Origin: Streptomyces sp. NBC_00250
GTDB lineage: Bacteria; Actinomycetota; Actinomycetes; Streptomycetales; Streptomycetaceae
Assembly (NCBI RefSeq): GCF_036192275.1
Contig: NZ_CP108088.1
Coordinates: forward strand, 124,001-188,000
Direction of reading: 5' to 3'
Length of the DNA: 64,000 bases
Below the pieces are notes generated by a model, which had not been told where the DNA came from, did no database searches, and was given only the letters and a program-made list of their open reading frames with translations. Of the stretch, positions 20,566 through 29,439 are shown in pieces. The stretch's first letter is position 1. Each line of letters opens with the position of its first letter. The position numbers were made by a program, and so were the translations under genes.

Positions 20566-20761
20566 GCGGTGATCGCGCCGCTGCCGCCGCCCGTGGGCCC
20601 CACGATTCCCGGTTCGGACGGCGGCTCGGCGACTGGTTGGCTGTGCCGCCTCTCGGCACGCGGGGGCTGAGCTTGTTCTTTGACCTTCTGGCTGCTGCGA
20701 GTGTTGCTCGGTGGAACAAATTGCGATGCGCACCGGCAGCATGCCGGTCAAACTCGCAGGC

Positions 20762-21172
20762 ATGACTGCGAAGATCACTCGTATCAACCCCGAGCAGCTG
20801 CATGAGACGCCCGGCTATCACCACATCACCGTGGTGGAGACCGGTCGTACGGCCTACCTGGCGGGACAGTGCCCGCTCGATCGGAGCGGTTCCCTCGTCG
20901 GTTCCGGATCGCTTGAGGTGCAAGTCGACCAGGTCGTCGCGAACGCACTCGCCGCCCTGGCTGCGGTGGATGCCGAGCCGCAACACGTGGTGCGCTCGGT
21001 GATCTACGTGCGGAGCGACGACAGAGACGTTCTGGGCGTCGCTTGGAGTCGGCTCACCGACTCAGCTCTCGGGCTCGCGTTCACCACCGCCAGCACGCTG
21101 TTGGGCGTTGCGCAACTCGGCTTCACGGGGCAGCTCATCGAGGTGGACCTCACCGTGGCGCTGCCCGACTGA
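20762..21172 (+). CDS. RidA-family (YjgF/YER057c) protein
   Basis: 136 residues from ATG 20762; an upstream in-frame start at 20711 is possible. The RidA fold is shown by YHHITVVETGRTAYLAGQCP, NALAALAAVDAEPQHVVRS and the final GFTGQLIEVDLTVALP. The family hydrolyses reactive enamine/imine intermediates; the usual catalytic Arg region (here RSVIYVR) is present. Its C-terminus is followed immediately by a transposase fragment. Confidence 0.8.
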   Translation: MTAKITRINPEQLHETPGYHHITVVETGRTAYLAGQCPLDRSGSLVGSGSLEVQVDQVVANALAALAAVDAEPQHVVRSVIYVRSDDRDVLGVAWSRLTDSALGLAFTTASTLLGVAQLGFTGQLIEVDLTVALPD

Positions 21173-21174
21173 AC

Positions 21175-21340
21175 CTCTTCGGCCCGGATTCCCCTGCGCC
21201 GCAGGTGGCTGCGGATCGCGCGGGAGGAGAAGGCCCGGTCGGCCGACACGACCAACGGCCGGAATGGTCCACCGTCGTCCGCGGACCGGATCGGCCGGCA
21301 CCAACGGCGCGATCCGGTCCCACCTCGCATCAGTGATCAC
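21175..21340 (-). pseudogene. IS5-type transposase remnant with internal deletion
   Basis: Leftward, MITDARWDRIAPLVPADPVR (transposase N-terminus) is joined after a few codons, in another frame, to VSADRAFSSRAIRSHLRRRG (the conserved central block). Most of the gene between them is missing. Confidence 0.7.
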
Positions 21341-21392
21341 TCATCGGACAGACACATCCGATCGACTGACCAACCCATCAAAGAGACACTCG

Positions 21393-21750
21393 CTAGTCAC
21401 CGCCCTTGTTGATCCACGCATCGAGGGCGCCATTGCGAGCGATCTTGACCCAGTAGCAGGCGATCGTCGTCACCGTCGCCGTCCAGATCGGCGAAGCGGA
21501 TCAGGTGAGGGTCGGTGATCCCCGGGATCGCGGGGGCGATCTCCCCCTGGGGCACCCAGCCGTGCCGCTCACCACAGGGCCCGAGGGCCGCCGCGTCCTG
21601 GGGCGCGGCCAGCGACGGGACGACGGCGGCGACGAGGGCCAGCGCGGCGGTGACGATGAGGGAGCAGCTGCGCGGGGCCGGAGAGCTCCTCCCTCTCCGG
21701 TCGTAGCCGCTCCTACCTAGGCCGGGGCGGGTGCGGAGGGTCAGTTGCAT
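21393..21750 (-). pseudogene. frameshifted fragment of a secreted FG-GAP/VCBS-repeat protein
   Basis: ATG 21750 opens a signal-peptide-bearing frame (CSLIVTAALALVAAVVPSLA), then GITDPHLIRFADLDGDGDDD, an FG-GAP calcium-binding repeat start. After that the blade continues only in the next frame, where KIARNGALDAWINKGGD is followed by TAG at 21393. One indel near 21460 therefore breaks the gene, and only the first repeat remains. Confidence 0.55.
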
Positions 21751-22199
21751 CAAGTGCTCCTTGGCGTGGACGAGTCGAGCCTGCCCGCCCGGGACGGTGC
21801 GCCTGGGTTCGTGGTCGGGACCCCGGGCCCAAGGCTTCGGCAAGGCGCGTCCGCACTAGGCCTTAATCGTGCGGCTCGCAGCGGAATGACAGGGCGGATC
21901 ATGCCCACGTGACGCTGCGCTGCGCGATGGGGTTCGGTGTGGCGCCTCGTGACGACCGGTGTCAGGTCGCCGTGAGATGGAACGGGCCAGGGACGACACT
22001 GCCGCGCCCCCAACGGGCCCCTCATCGCGCGTCTGGGTCGTCGCGTGAGTGTGGCCAGCGGCAGACACCACGACCGGTCACCACCTGACGGGGCACGGTA
22101 GTCGGAACCTCGTTCGACACTCCCACGTCGGCGACGAGGGTCCGCACTACCTGAGCGATGAACGACTCACCGGGACTGCGGCCTGCTGCTGATCGGCGG
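21751..22199. other. non-coding stretch, nothing recognised
   Basis: No convincing gene or element was seen in this stretch between the decayed FG-GAP gene and the IS110 remnant. Confidence 0.35.
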
Positions 22200-22500
22200 C
22201 CTCGACCGCTTGACCGCGTGCTCCTCCGGGGTGCGGACGCCCCGGGCCCGGAGCCGCCCGGAGCCAGCGGGTCAACCGGGCGGTGCCCATGCGCCGTATA
22301 GCGGCCGGAGTCTGGATAACCGTCGAGGAGGATGAGGGGCCGGCGCCGGTGAGGACGAGGACGCGTTCCAGGGCGGGGAAATTGCCGGTCGGCGCGAAGC
22401 GCAGACGGTTGATCGCACGAGTGCGGTCGCGGACGAGGTCGGTGCGGCGGCTGTGAGGATCTTCAGCTCGATGGTGGTCTCGTCTGCGGCCGGTCGCACG
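22200..22500 (-). pseudogene. IS110-family transposase remnant
   Basis: Leftward the fragment reads DLVRDRTRAINRLR, FPALERVLVLTGAGP, then TPAAIRRMGTARLTRWLRA, a stretch diagnostic of IS110-type (DEDD) transposases. Both ends of the gene are missing. Confidence 0.8.
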
Positions 22501-22505
22501 CAGCC

Positions 22506-23294
22506 CTAGGCGTGCGCACGGCAGAAGGCGCGAACCGCTGCCGTGAAGGCTTCCGGCGCCTCCAGGTTGCTCATGTGGCCCACCGCGGGGATCACAACCA
22601 GCTCGGCATGCGGGATGGCGTCCTGGAAGGCGTAGGCGACGTCCAGCGGGGAGCGGGCGTCTTCCTCGCCCCACAGCAGCAGAGTCGGCAGCGTGATACG
22701 GGGCAGCAGGTCCGTCTCGTCGGCCTCGGCCATCAGGGAGAGCTGCGCGGCCATGGTCTCCGGTCGCACGTCCCGATTCATGGCGTCCAGCATCACCGTG
22801 AAGCGCTCCGGCGGGCCGGCGGCGTAGAGCCCGGGCAGCGTCGGGTCGAACTCCTCCCGAGGCACCGCGAGCATCCGCTGCGCCCCCTCGACTCGTGCCG
22901 CGACCTCCCCGGGCGGCAGCGAGCCCTTCCAGCCGGCGTACGTGTCCACCATCAGCAGGGATCGCACCAGGTCCGGCCGCCACCGGTACAGCTCCAGAAC
23001 CACCGTCCCGCCCCAGGACAGCCCTGCGACCTGTGCAGGCCCGAGCCCCACGTCCTCGATCACGCCGGCCAGGGCACGCGCGAAATCCTCCAGCCCGTAG
23101 CCCGTCGGCAGCGCACCGGACCGCCCGGACCCCGGCTCGTCCCAGGCCACCACTGTGAACTCGTCCGCCAGCGCTTCGACTTGCGGCTGCCACATCCGCC
23201 CGTCGAGCCCGGCCCCGTGAGCGAGGACCACGACCGGCCCCTGCCCCTTCCGCGTATACGCGACATCGACGCCACCGACCCGCACCACTGCCAT
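22506..23294 (-). CDS. alpha/beta hydrolase
   Basis: 262 residues. Oxyanion part VVLAHGAGLDGRMWQ, nucleophile elbow GLSWGG, acid region LLLWGEEDARSPLD and the terminal His in GHMSNLEAPE give a complete catalytic triad. It resembles 3-oxoadipate enol-lactonase-like and epoxide-hydrolase-like hydrolases; the substrate is unknown. It stands between an IS110 remnant and an apparently empty 500-bp stretch, so it may be cargo of the accessory region. Confidence 0.85.
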   Translation of the reverse strand: MAVVRVGGVDVAYTRKGQGPVVVLAHGAGLDGRMWQPQVEALADEFTVVAWDEPGSGRSGALPTGYGLEDFARALAGVIEDVGLGPAQVAGLSWGGTVVLELYRWRPDLVRSLLMVDTYAGWKGSLPPGEVAARVEGAQRMLAVPREEFDPTLPGLYAAGPPERFTVMLDAMNRDVRPETMAAQLSLMAEADETDLLPRITLPTLLLWGEEDARSPLDVAYAFQDAIPHAELVVIPAVGHMSNLEAPEAFTAAVRAFCRAHA

Positions 23295-23818
23295 ACCACC
23301 AGGCTAAGGGTGTCTTGCGGATCGGGAGACTCCACGTGATGCCCGAGGCGGGCCCGTCTGCCAGCCCTCGACGTGAGCACCCGGGTGCTCCATGCCCATC
23401 GCTCGGCAGTGCGGCGCGGTGCGCCGGGGCGCGGTCTGGCATTGCTGCTCGCGGTCGGGACAAGCCTGATGGCGGGCGCCGCCGGCTGCCAGTGCCGCTT
23501 TCGGCCTACCAACAGGTCCATGAGACGAGCAGGCCCCCCGTGCCCGGTGATCCGGGCATCGCCATGCCCTCGAGAACTCTCTTCCCGGCCAGCTGCTGCT
23601 GTCCGAGGGCCGGTCCGCCCCGCCAAGCAACTGGCCCGGGTATCGGAGCCACCCGACACCGTCCGTGGAACGGCCCCGCCGGATGACAGTGCCAGACACA
23701 AGCGTCTTCGCGGACGCTAGCCGGAACTCCGGCCAGGAGGTATCTACGAACTAGGGCAGACCCCCATGCATCCCTGGCATCCGTGCCCCTCCGCAACGTG
23801 CCAACGTGCACAACCGCG
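23295..23818. other. non-coding stretch, nothing recognised
   Basis: Open frames here are long only because of base composition, and none shows protein-like sequence. No IS motif was recognised. Confidence 0.4.
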
Positions 23819-24193
23819 TCAGATGCGCCAGGTCCGAATGCGGTCGGCGGCCTGGTACACGGTGGCCTTGCCGGACTGGACGTCGCGGACAAGATCGACC
23901 ATGGCGCCGTAAGGAGGGTCGATGCCCTCCCCTGAGGCGTGCATGTATGCGGCGGTGACCTGGCAGGCGTACAGGCTGTTGCGGTACGGCAGCGGCTGCA
24001 GGCGGATCAGTGTGTGCAGGAGCGCGGCGGCGCGCCAGGCCGGATCAGGGTCGGCCGTGGTGGGGCGCGGGATGCGGGTCTTGTGGCGGGCGACGGCGGC
24101 GACGAGGGCGGAGTAGTCGGCGACGCTGACGTCCTCGGGGACAGCCTGTTCCTGGACGTCCAGGAGCCAGGGGACGTCGATGTGGAGGATCAT
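23819..24193 (-). CDS. Fic/Doc-like toxin of a toxin-antitoxin pair
   Basis: 124 residues beginning at the ATG that shares one base with the antitoxin stop (TGATG). Layout and N-terminus (LHIDVPWLLDVQEQAV, DYSALVAAVARHKTR) match small streptomycete proteins of Doc/Fic type. The place of the Fic core HPFxDGNKR holds LQPLPYRNSLYACQVTAAYM, so the usual catalytic His and the GNKR residues are lacking; only Pro, Asn and the following helix remain. It may act by another chemistry or be inactive. Co-translated with the antitoxin. Confidence 0.6.
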   Translation of the reverse strand: MILHIDVPWLLDVQEQAVPEDVSVADYSALVAAVARHKTRIPRPTTADPDPAWRAAALLHTLIRLQPLPYRNSLYACQVTAAYMHASGEGIDPPYGAMVDLVRDVQSGKATVYQAADRIRTWRI

Positions 24194-24441
24194 CAGGCGG
24201 CGTCCGCCCCGCGTTCCCGGGTGGCGGGCGGGATTTCGTCGGGGAAGGCGTCGTCGAACTCGGTCCGGTGGGTATCGCCCCATGAGACGGCGTAGCGGAC
24301 GAACTGGCGGCGCTGGCGCTCACGCAACGGCAGGTCGTGCACGTACTGCTTGAGGGACTTGCCTTCGGCGGCCGCGGCGGCGCGGACTTCCTCCAGCTCC
24401 TCATCGGTGAAGGTGACGTTCAAAGACGGCATATCCCGCAT
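24193..24441 (-). CDS. antitoxin, ribbon-helix-helix-like
   Basis: 82 residues; ATG 24441 is used, ATG 24432 is possible. The N-terminal SLNVTFTDEELEEVRAAAAA and GKSLKQYVHDL form the strand-helix-helix of RHH DNA-binding antitoxins; the C-terminal tail is acidic and probably binds the toxin. There is no ribosome-binding site before the ATG, and a perfect palindrome lies within 2 bp of it, pointing to autoregulation. Confidence 0.7.
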   Translation of the reverse strand: MRDMPSLNVTFTDEELEEVRAAAAAEGKSLKQYVHDLPLRERQRRQFVRYAVSWGDTHRTEFDDAFPDEIPPATRERGADAA

Positions 24442-24460
24442 GGTACCTAGTAGGTACCTA
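24442..24460. promoter_or_regulatory. antitoxin operator (palindrome and tandem repeat)
   Basis: GTACCTA G TAGGTAC (24443-24457) is a perfect 15-bp palindrome; it also contains two direct GGTACCTA boxes, at 24442 and 24453, 11 bp apart. Paired short boxes at about one helical turn suit an RHH dimer-of-dimers. It abuts the antitoxin start. Confidence 0.65.
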
Positions 24461-24516
24461 GGGTGGCCAGAGGCAGAAAGGGCGTCGGTTTCGGCGGTCG
24501 CACGTCGACTGGCTAT

Positions 24517-24580
24517 GCAATGCCGACAGGGCGCAATGTCGGCAGGGCGCGATGCCGGCAGGGCGCGATGCCGGCAGAAC
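24517..24580. repeat. four 16-bp tandem repeats
   Basis: Four units begin at 24517, 24533, 24549 and 24565 and follow GCgATGcCGgCAGGGC, with one to three changes each. No gene was recognised in the surrounding 24461-24901. Confidence 0.8.
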
Positions 24581-24901
24581 TGCCAGGCACTCTGCTTGCA
24601 GAGGTCCCGGCTGTCCGCGCCCGGGCGTCGTGGTGCGGGCCCGGGACCGCTGGACGGTGTTCATCGCGCCCAGCAGATCCCGAGCCTCTTTCGTCAGCCC
24701 CACTCCTCGCCCGATGCCTGACCGGCGCAGCAGCGCGTCCGCCGCGGCGACCTCCTGCGGGCGTTCAAGCCCGGCCCTGGCAGAACCTGGCAGGTACGGC
24801 CGAAGAAACTGGCTGACCAGGCTGCCCCCGGGCAGCGGTTTACCGGAACAGCGCCGACCTCGCGAAATGCTCGACACGCCGGAGCGGCCCATCCTGAAGG
24901 G

Positions 24902-25954
24902 ATGAACACCCCAGCGCGCCTCCCGGTCCCGGCCGCTGCCAGGTACGTCGGTTCGTGGCGGTTGTTGCGGTGGCAGGTGCGGTCTCACTCGCAGCCGCCT
25001 GTGGTGATGGCGGAAGCGCCACTGGGCTTTCGCCGACAACGCGGGCCTCTCCCTCGGCATCCGTGACAGGCCCGCCACCGCGCGGGCTGATCTCGGACGC
25101 AGACGCCGAGCAGATCCTCGGAAGCCCGGTCACGCCGGCGGAGTTCAGGCCTGAGGCTGTGCCTGAATTTCCCGGGTGTCCGGCCTACGCACGTGTGAGC
25201 ACTGAGCCCGACCAGCGCATCGGCTACGTGTCTGACGAAGGCGAGCAGATCGCGGAGTTCGTGGTGGAGAACGGAGACGACACCCAGACGCTGGAAGAGT
25301 TCCGGGCATGCACCGATGGAACCGCAGGCGGCAACGAGGTCAGCATCCGACTCGGTTCCGCTCCAGGCGGCCCCGGCAATGTCAACGGAACGATCGAGGT
25401 GAAGGGGACCACCATCCACCTTCGAACGCGCGTGGCAGCCGGTGACAATGTCGAGGTCCTCACTGTCGGAACCCCGGAGCAGGCTGATTCCGCCATCAGC
25501 ATCGCCGTAGCCCGCTACACGGGCACCCCGCTGCCGCAGGGAGCAACCGGCCAGCCACCCGGGATCGCCTGGCTGCGCGTGCCGACGGCTTGCCAGCCCG
25601 TGGTCCTGGGGGCCCTCGATGAGCGGGTGCAGCTGATCGTGGCAGAGGCAGGAATTCGAGCCCGAACTCGAACCCGAATCCGAGCTCGGCTCGTACGAAG
25701 GGCAGCTGCGCGACGAGGAGGCGGATCGGATCACCGGCGCCTGGTGGCGTGGGCCGACGGTCTCGGTGCCGAACGACCCGCTGCCTTGCAGGGCCATGCC
25801 CCGGCGCGGCGACAACGCCACCGAGGCGCTCGGCGATCTGCTGATGGGCCCGGGCGGCGCCGGAGGCGCGACGCTCCTGTCCGGATTCGTCGGCGTAACG
25901 GTCCGGCGCGGTATCGACGCGATCACCCATCGACGTGATCGCGTATCGACGTGA
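24902..25954 (+). pseudogene. decayed lipoprotein gene with two frame breaks
   Basis: ATG 24902 has a good AAGGG site and begins a signal sequence, MNTPARLPVPAAARY, but the hydrophobic core and lipobox (VAVVAVAGAVSLAAAC) lie in the next frame after about 24940. The body (ISDADAEQILGSPVTPAEF, DNVEVLTVGTPEQADSAI) runs in that frame to about 25645. It then turns into Arg repeats while another frame gives EPELEPESELGSYEGQLRDE and ends at 25954. The last part may be a piece of another gene. A GTG at 24955 could give a short product, but without the basic signal region. Confidence 0.6.
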
Positions 25955-26459
25955 TGTGGATGGCGCAGCCACCCCTCCAAGCGGCACCGGCAGGCACCGG
26001 TCAGCGCACCCGCGGCTGGAGGGTCATCTCGTCGCCTGGATCCCGGGTATGGACTCCCCAGACCGGATCGACGCGCTCGTGCCCGCCCTCAACGAACTCG
26101 CCGTCCCGACCGCAGTGTCCACCGGCGCCGGCTCGTACGACGACCGGGGACTCGCAGGTCGCCGCTCACCCCAACGCGTATGCCGGAGACTGGTTCACGC
26201 ACGCCTCTGGTGCGCCTGCCCGGCACGGTGGCAGGGTGACGGCACGCGGTTCGGCAGCGCCCGATCCGCACCGGACCCGCCCCGCGCCGCTCTCGCGTGG
26301 GCGGGCCCGCGCCTCCCTCCCGGCTCCCCACGGGAGGCCTCAGGCGCGCCCGATATCAGTGCCCGTGTGTCACGTTCCAGCCCGGCCAGGACCCACCTGA
26401 AGCAACGCGGCCGCGCCGACGCGAGAAGCCGCTCCCGATGTCCTGGCAGAACTGCCCGG
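25955..26459. other. gene-poor stretch with a coding-like scrap
   Basis: A plus-strand stretch near 26020-26150 (HLVAWIPGMDSPDRIDALV and on) looks protein-like but has no start and soon shifts frame. It is probably a gene remnant of unknown type; nothing else was seen. Confidence 0.35.
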
Positions 26460-27038
26460 TCAGACCATGGACGACCTGTCCTTGACTTCATACTCGTCGG
26501 AGGGCATCGAGTCCCATTCCGTGTTCGCGCCGTCGCGCGTCACCATGAACAGCGGACGCGAGCGGAGAACCTGCCCGACCAGTTGCCCGCGCATGAGAAC
26601 CCCGGGGTCATCCGGTCCTGCGTAGCCCTCGGGTGTGTAACGAAGGTGCACATCCATCGCCTCGGCATACGCGATTGCCTCGCTTTCCAGCTCCGGCAGG
26701 TCTCTCCCGACCAGCGGGAGTCCGTCGAGAGCGACCTGGGGACCCTGCACCGCATCGGCAGCGACGCAGAACAGCCCCACGGCCTGGCTCACATAGGCCG
26801 TGACAGCAGGCGGAGCAGAAGCCACCCCGCGACGGTGGACTTCGATCTTCCAAGTCGGCGAGAAGACCGCGTAGTCCCGTGCACAATCGCTGACCTCCGT
26901 CTGGCCGAGCATCCCAGCCGCCTCGACCACTTCGTCGACGGTCATACCGAACCGGAGCGGTCCGACGCCGACCGCCGGCGAGTAAGACCACTCACCCCGT
27001 TCGGCGACGTCGAAGTCGGTTTCGGTCTCGAACGCCAC
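26460..27038 (-). CDS. hypothetical protein, 192 aa
   Basis: Start GTG 27038 follows GGAGGAG; the open frame runs further up but without a comparable site. The sequence begins ETETDFDVAERGEW and contains VGVGPLRFGMTVDEVVEAAG, a motif common in small streptomycete cytoplasmic proteins with an alternating beta layout. Function unknown. The genes around it are decayed or orphan. Confidence 0.6.
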   Translation of the reverse strand: MAFETETDFDVAERGEWSYSPAVGVGPLRFGMTVDEVVEAAGMLGQTEVSDCARDYAVFSPTWKIEVHRRGVASAPPAVTAYVSQAVGLFCVAADAVQGPQVALDGLPLVGRDLPELESEAIAYAEAMDVHLRYTPEGYAGPDDPGVLMRGQLVGQVLRSRPLFMVTRDGANTEWDSMPSDEYEVKDRSSMV

Positions 27039-27464
27039 GGTCGCTCCTCCAGAAACACCTGCGAACACCCGCGAAAACCTGAGAACTTGCCGCCGCCCCA
27101 TCATGCCAACCACCAACCAGCCGACTGTGGGATGCCATCGTGTCACTGTGCCTACTCCGGCAGCCTGGATGGCCGCCCCGCGAGTGAGCTGCGGTGAGGC
27201 CGGGTCAGGTTCTCAGGACCACGGGTTGAGGCGTAACGGCCACACATGCAGCAACTGCGCCAGGTCCTGTGGGGCTGGGGTGGTCATGAGCGTGTCCTGC
27301 GGGTTCGGGCGGGTTCGGGGCTCACAGGCGGGGTGTCATGGGTCGTTGGGTGCATCCGCATATCCGCCTCGGGCTTCTCCGCCCGTTACGTGCGCCTCCT
27401 GCCCGGGTGACCTGGTGGTCAGCGCGCGGGCGGCGGAGCACCGCATCGGGACGCCAGCAGTCGC
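27039..27464. other. intergenic stretch with one tiny possible frame
   Basis: On the minus strand, ATG 27287 with AGGA upstream opens a 24-codon frame (MTTPAPQDLAQLLHVWPLRL then a few residues) ending at 27213. It looks like the head of a longer lost gene. Nothing else was seen. Confidence 0.3.
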
Positions 27465-27746
27465 CTACTTCGGTGCGCCTTCGCTTTGAGTCGGCAGTGA
27501 GTTCTCCGCGGTCGCCGGCAACTGGATCGGCTCAGGCTGGTCGTCGTACCAGGCGTACGACCACTCCGTACGTACTCGCATCTCGTTCGCCCAAGGGAAC
27601 ACCTGCCCCGCGAGGGCCTGGATGGCGCTCTTGAACGCCTCCGCGGCGGTCTTCACACGCTCGAAGCGAACGTTCTTGCGCAGGCCGACGGGCACTCGCA
27701 GCTCGATCGTGATGCGCAGGACTCGAGGAGACTCTTGCTCCGCCAC
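27465..27746 (-). CDS. hypothetical protein, 93 aa
   Basis: GTG 27746 with AGGGGG five bases upstream. The protein starts with a beta strand LRITIELRVPVGL, followed by a helix (RVKTAAEAFKSAIQALAGQV) and an acidic Pro-rich tail. The pattern suggests a small DNA- or partner-binding protein of accessory DNA. No family assigned. Confidence 0.55.
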   Translation of the reverse strand: MAEQESPRVLRITIELRVPVGLRKNVRFERVKTAAEAFKSAIQALAGQVFPWANEMRVRTEWSYAWYDDQPEPIQLPATAENSLPTQSEGAPK

Positions 27747-27888
27747 CGGTACCCCCTGGATCAGCAACTGACCTCATGGTGCCGGAACTCTCGGGGCCGA
27801 GACGTAACAACGGTGGGGAAGACCGGCCACATACCGAAGACAGCGACGGGGATCCGTGTGCACCCGGAGCCCCAAATGATCTACGCCG

Positions 27889-28095
27889 CTAGCGGTTCGT
27901 GATCCACCACGCAATGAGGGTGATCAGAATGCTCCCGGTGGCCGTGCCGGCACCGTAGACGACCCCCGTGGCGTAGCGCCTGGACAGCGCCTTGCCGGCC
28001 GCGACAGACCGGCCGAACCGGCCCTGGCCGGAGCGTCCCTGGGCTGTGGTGATGCTTGCTCGGTCGTCCCCCGGCGTCGACTGGATGTGATCCAC
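27889..28095 (-). CDS. small single-pass membrane protein, 68 aa
   Basis: GTG 28095 stands 4 nt behind GGAGGGC, a strong site that decides the start. Residues 1-45 are polar and basic (RFGRSVAAGKALSRRYATG); residues 46-65 form one membrane helix (VVYGAGTATGSILITLIAWW), and the last three residues are TNR. Tail-anchored layout, function unknown. Confidence 0.5.
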   Translation of the reverse strand: MDHIQSTPGDDRASITTAQGRSGQGRFGRSVAAGKALSRRYATGVVYGAGTATGSILITLIAWWITNR

Positions 28096-28478
28096 TGCGC
28101 CCTCCGATCCCTGTGCGGAGAGCAGACTTTGCTCTCCATGCGCCTGCAGGCTGGAGGGCCACCCTTGGGCCGCCGCCACGATGCATTCGGCGACCTGACG
28201 GTTGCTCTCTCGCCGGGCCTGAAGGGGGCACACCGCCACGACGAGCGGGCTCCACCAGCCGCCTCTACGGGGGCGACGGGGCGTAGAGAGACATGGGGCC
28301 GGGAGCTGCTCGCTGTGCCTGGCGATGCAGGCTCGCGCAAGGTCAGGGGCGGACCTCCGGAGCGATCCACAGCACCCTTCTGCCCCTCTGGTCCACTCCT
28401 ACCCTGCCGCCCGAAAGGCGCATGCCGCGCCCCGGAGGAACGGCGGGCCACCTCTCACCGGCTGGCGGTCAGTGAGTC
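28096..28478. other. intergenic stretch, nothing recognised
   Basis: No protein-like frame was seen on either strand; several overlapping GC-driven frames were discounted. Confidence 0.35.
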
Positions 28479-29105
28479 TCACGCGGGTGATTGCCGGCCG
28501 GGCAGCGAGTGCGCGAGCAGGTATTCGGTCGCTCCGGCGATGGCCTCGGCGTACGTGCGGTGGACAGGCTCGGACTCCGTGTCCTGATGGTCCGCGGCGG
28601 TGGCGGTGTACCACCAGGCGTCACTGTCGGCATCGTGGTGCACCATGGCGGTGCCACCGGCGTAGTGGAGCGGGATGGACTCGCTGGTGGATTTCTTGAC
28701 GACGGCGTGGGGCCACTTGAGACGAGCGGACTGACGCTTGATGCCACCCCAGGCGGCACCCAGCTGGGCGTAGTTGGCTCCGCCGCGGCCGGCGACGGTG
28801 GCGGCGCTGTCCGCCAGCCGTTCGACGGACTGCTTGGCCTCGTACAGGGCGCGCAGGAGTGCCAGCTGCACATCGGGCGCTGCCATGAGTACGGGGTCGA
28901 GGGTCTTGCCGGCGGCACGGTAGGCCGATGCGCGGGTCGAGATCCCTTCAGCCAGGGCGCGGACAGCTTCATAGACGCTCTCATCCATGGTGAATGCGTC
29001 GCCCTGAGCGGGTTCGCTCCAGGGAGGCTCCACCAGGACCGAGGCAGCGGCCCAGAAATTCTCGTCGTTCCTGTCGGGAGTCGGAACCACACTCACATCA
29101 CTCAT
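28479..29105 (-). CDS. hypothetical protein, 208 aa
   Basis: ATG 29105. The protein is helical at the start (YEAVRALAEGISTRASAYR, VQLALLRALYEAKQSVERLA), has a Gly-rich middle, and ends with a beta part ending WWYTATAADHQD. No family known. There is no ribosome-binding site; a TAGACT -10 box sits 7 bases from the ATG, so the mRNA should be leaderless. Two 18-bp palindromic boxes cover this promoter, indicating tight control by an unseen regulator. Confidence 0.65.
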   Translation of the reverse strand: MSDVSVVPTPDRNDENFWAAASVLVEPPWSEPAQGDAFTMDESVYEAVRALAEGISTRASAYRAAGKTLDPVLMAAPDVQLALLRALYEAKQSVERLADSAATVAGRGGANYAQLGAAWGGIKRQSARLKWPHAVVKKSTSESIPLHYAGGTAMVHHDADSDAWWYTATAADHQDTESEPVHRTYAEAIAGATEYLLAHSLPGRQSPA

Positions 29106-29106
29106 G

Positions 29107-29153
29107 CGACAAGTCTACCTGTCGAAAGATGAATGCGACAGGAATACCTGTCG
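29107..29153. promoter_or_regulatory. paired 18-bp operators on a leaderless promoter
   Basis: CGACAAGTCTACCTGTCG (29107-29124) and CGACAGGAATACCTGTCG (29136-29153), centres 29 bp apart. The second has perfect 7-bp arms. Read leftward, the first contains TAGACT, a consensus -10 for the gene starting at 29105. Confidence 0.65.
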
Positions 29154-29208
29154 CGACGTCTTCCGGTACGTACGGGGCGGCCGGGCGGTTTGTGAGTCCT
29201 GTCTGACC

Positions 29209-29352
29209 TTCGACCCGCAGGATCACCAGGCTCGTCACGCGGTCGCGTGCGGCATCAACCGCCTCATGAGACACCGGGCCGTGGCCATGCGCTACGACAA
29301 GCTCGCGGCTCGCTACGCGGCGACCGTCCTCGTCGCGGCCTTCAACGAGTGA
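29209..29352 (+). pseudogene. IS5-type transposase remnant (C-terminal end)
   Basis: The fragment reads FDPQDHQARHAVACGINRLM, then RYDKLAARYAATVLVAAFNE and a stop: the C-terminal end of the same IS5-group transposase as the remnant at 20.3 kb, here on the plus strand. Confidence 0.8.
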
Positions 29353-29439
29353 CCTTGAGCGGCACATTCGAACCGACCCCGGGGCGGTAAGGCGAAATCG
29401 GCTCGCCGCGCCGGCGGACCAGATGGCAGGGTGCGGCGC

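Noticed and set aside
24461..24901. Long frames on both strands beside the antitoxin gene
   Set aside because: They run through the 16-bp repeats and have no recognisable domain or start site.
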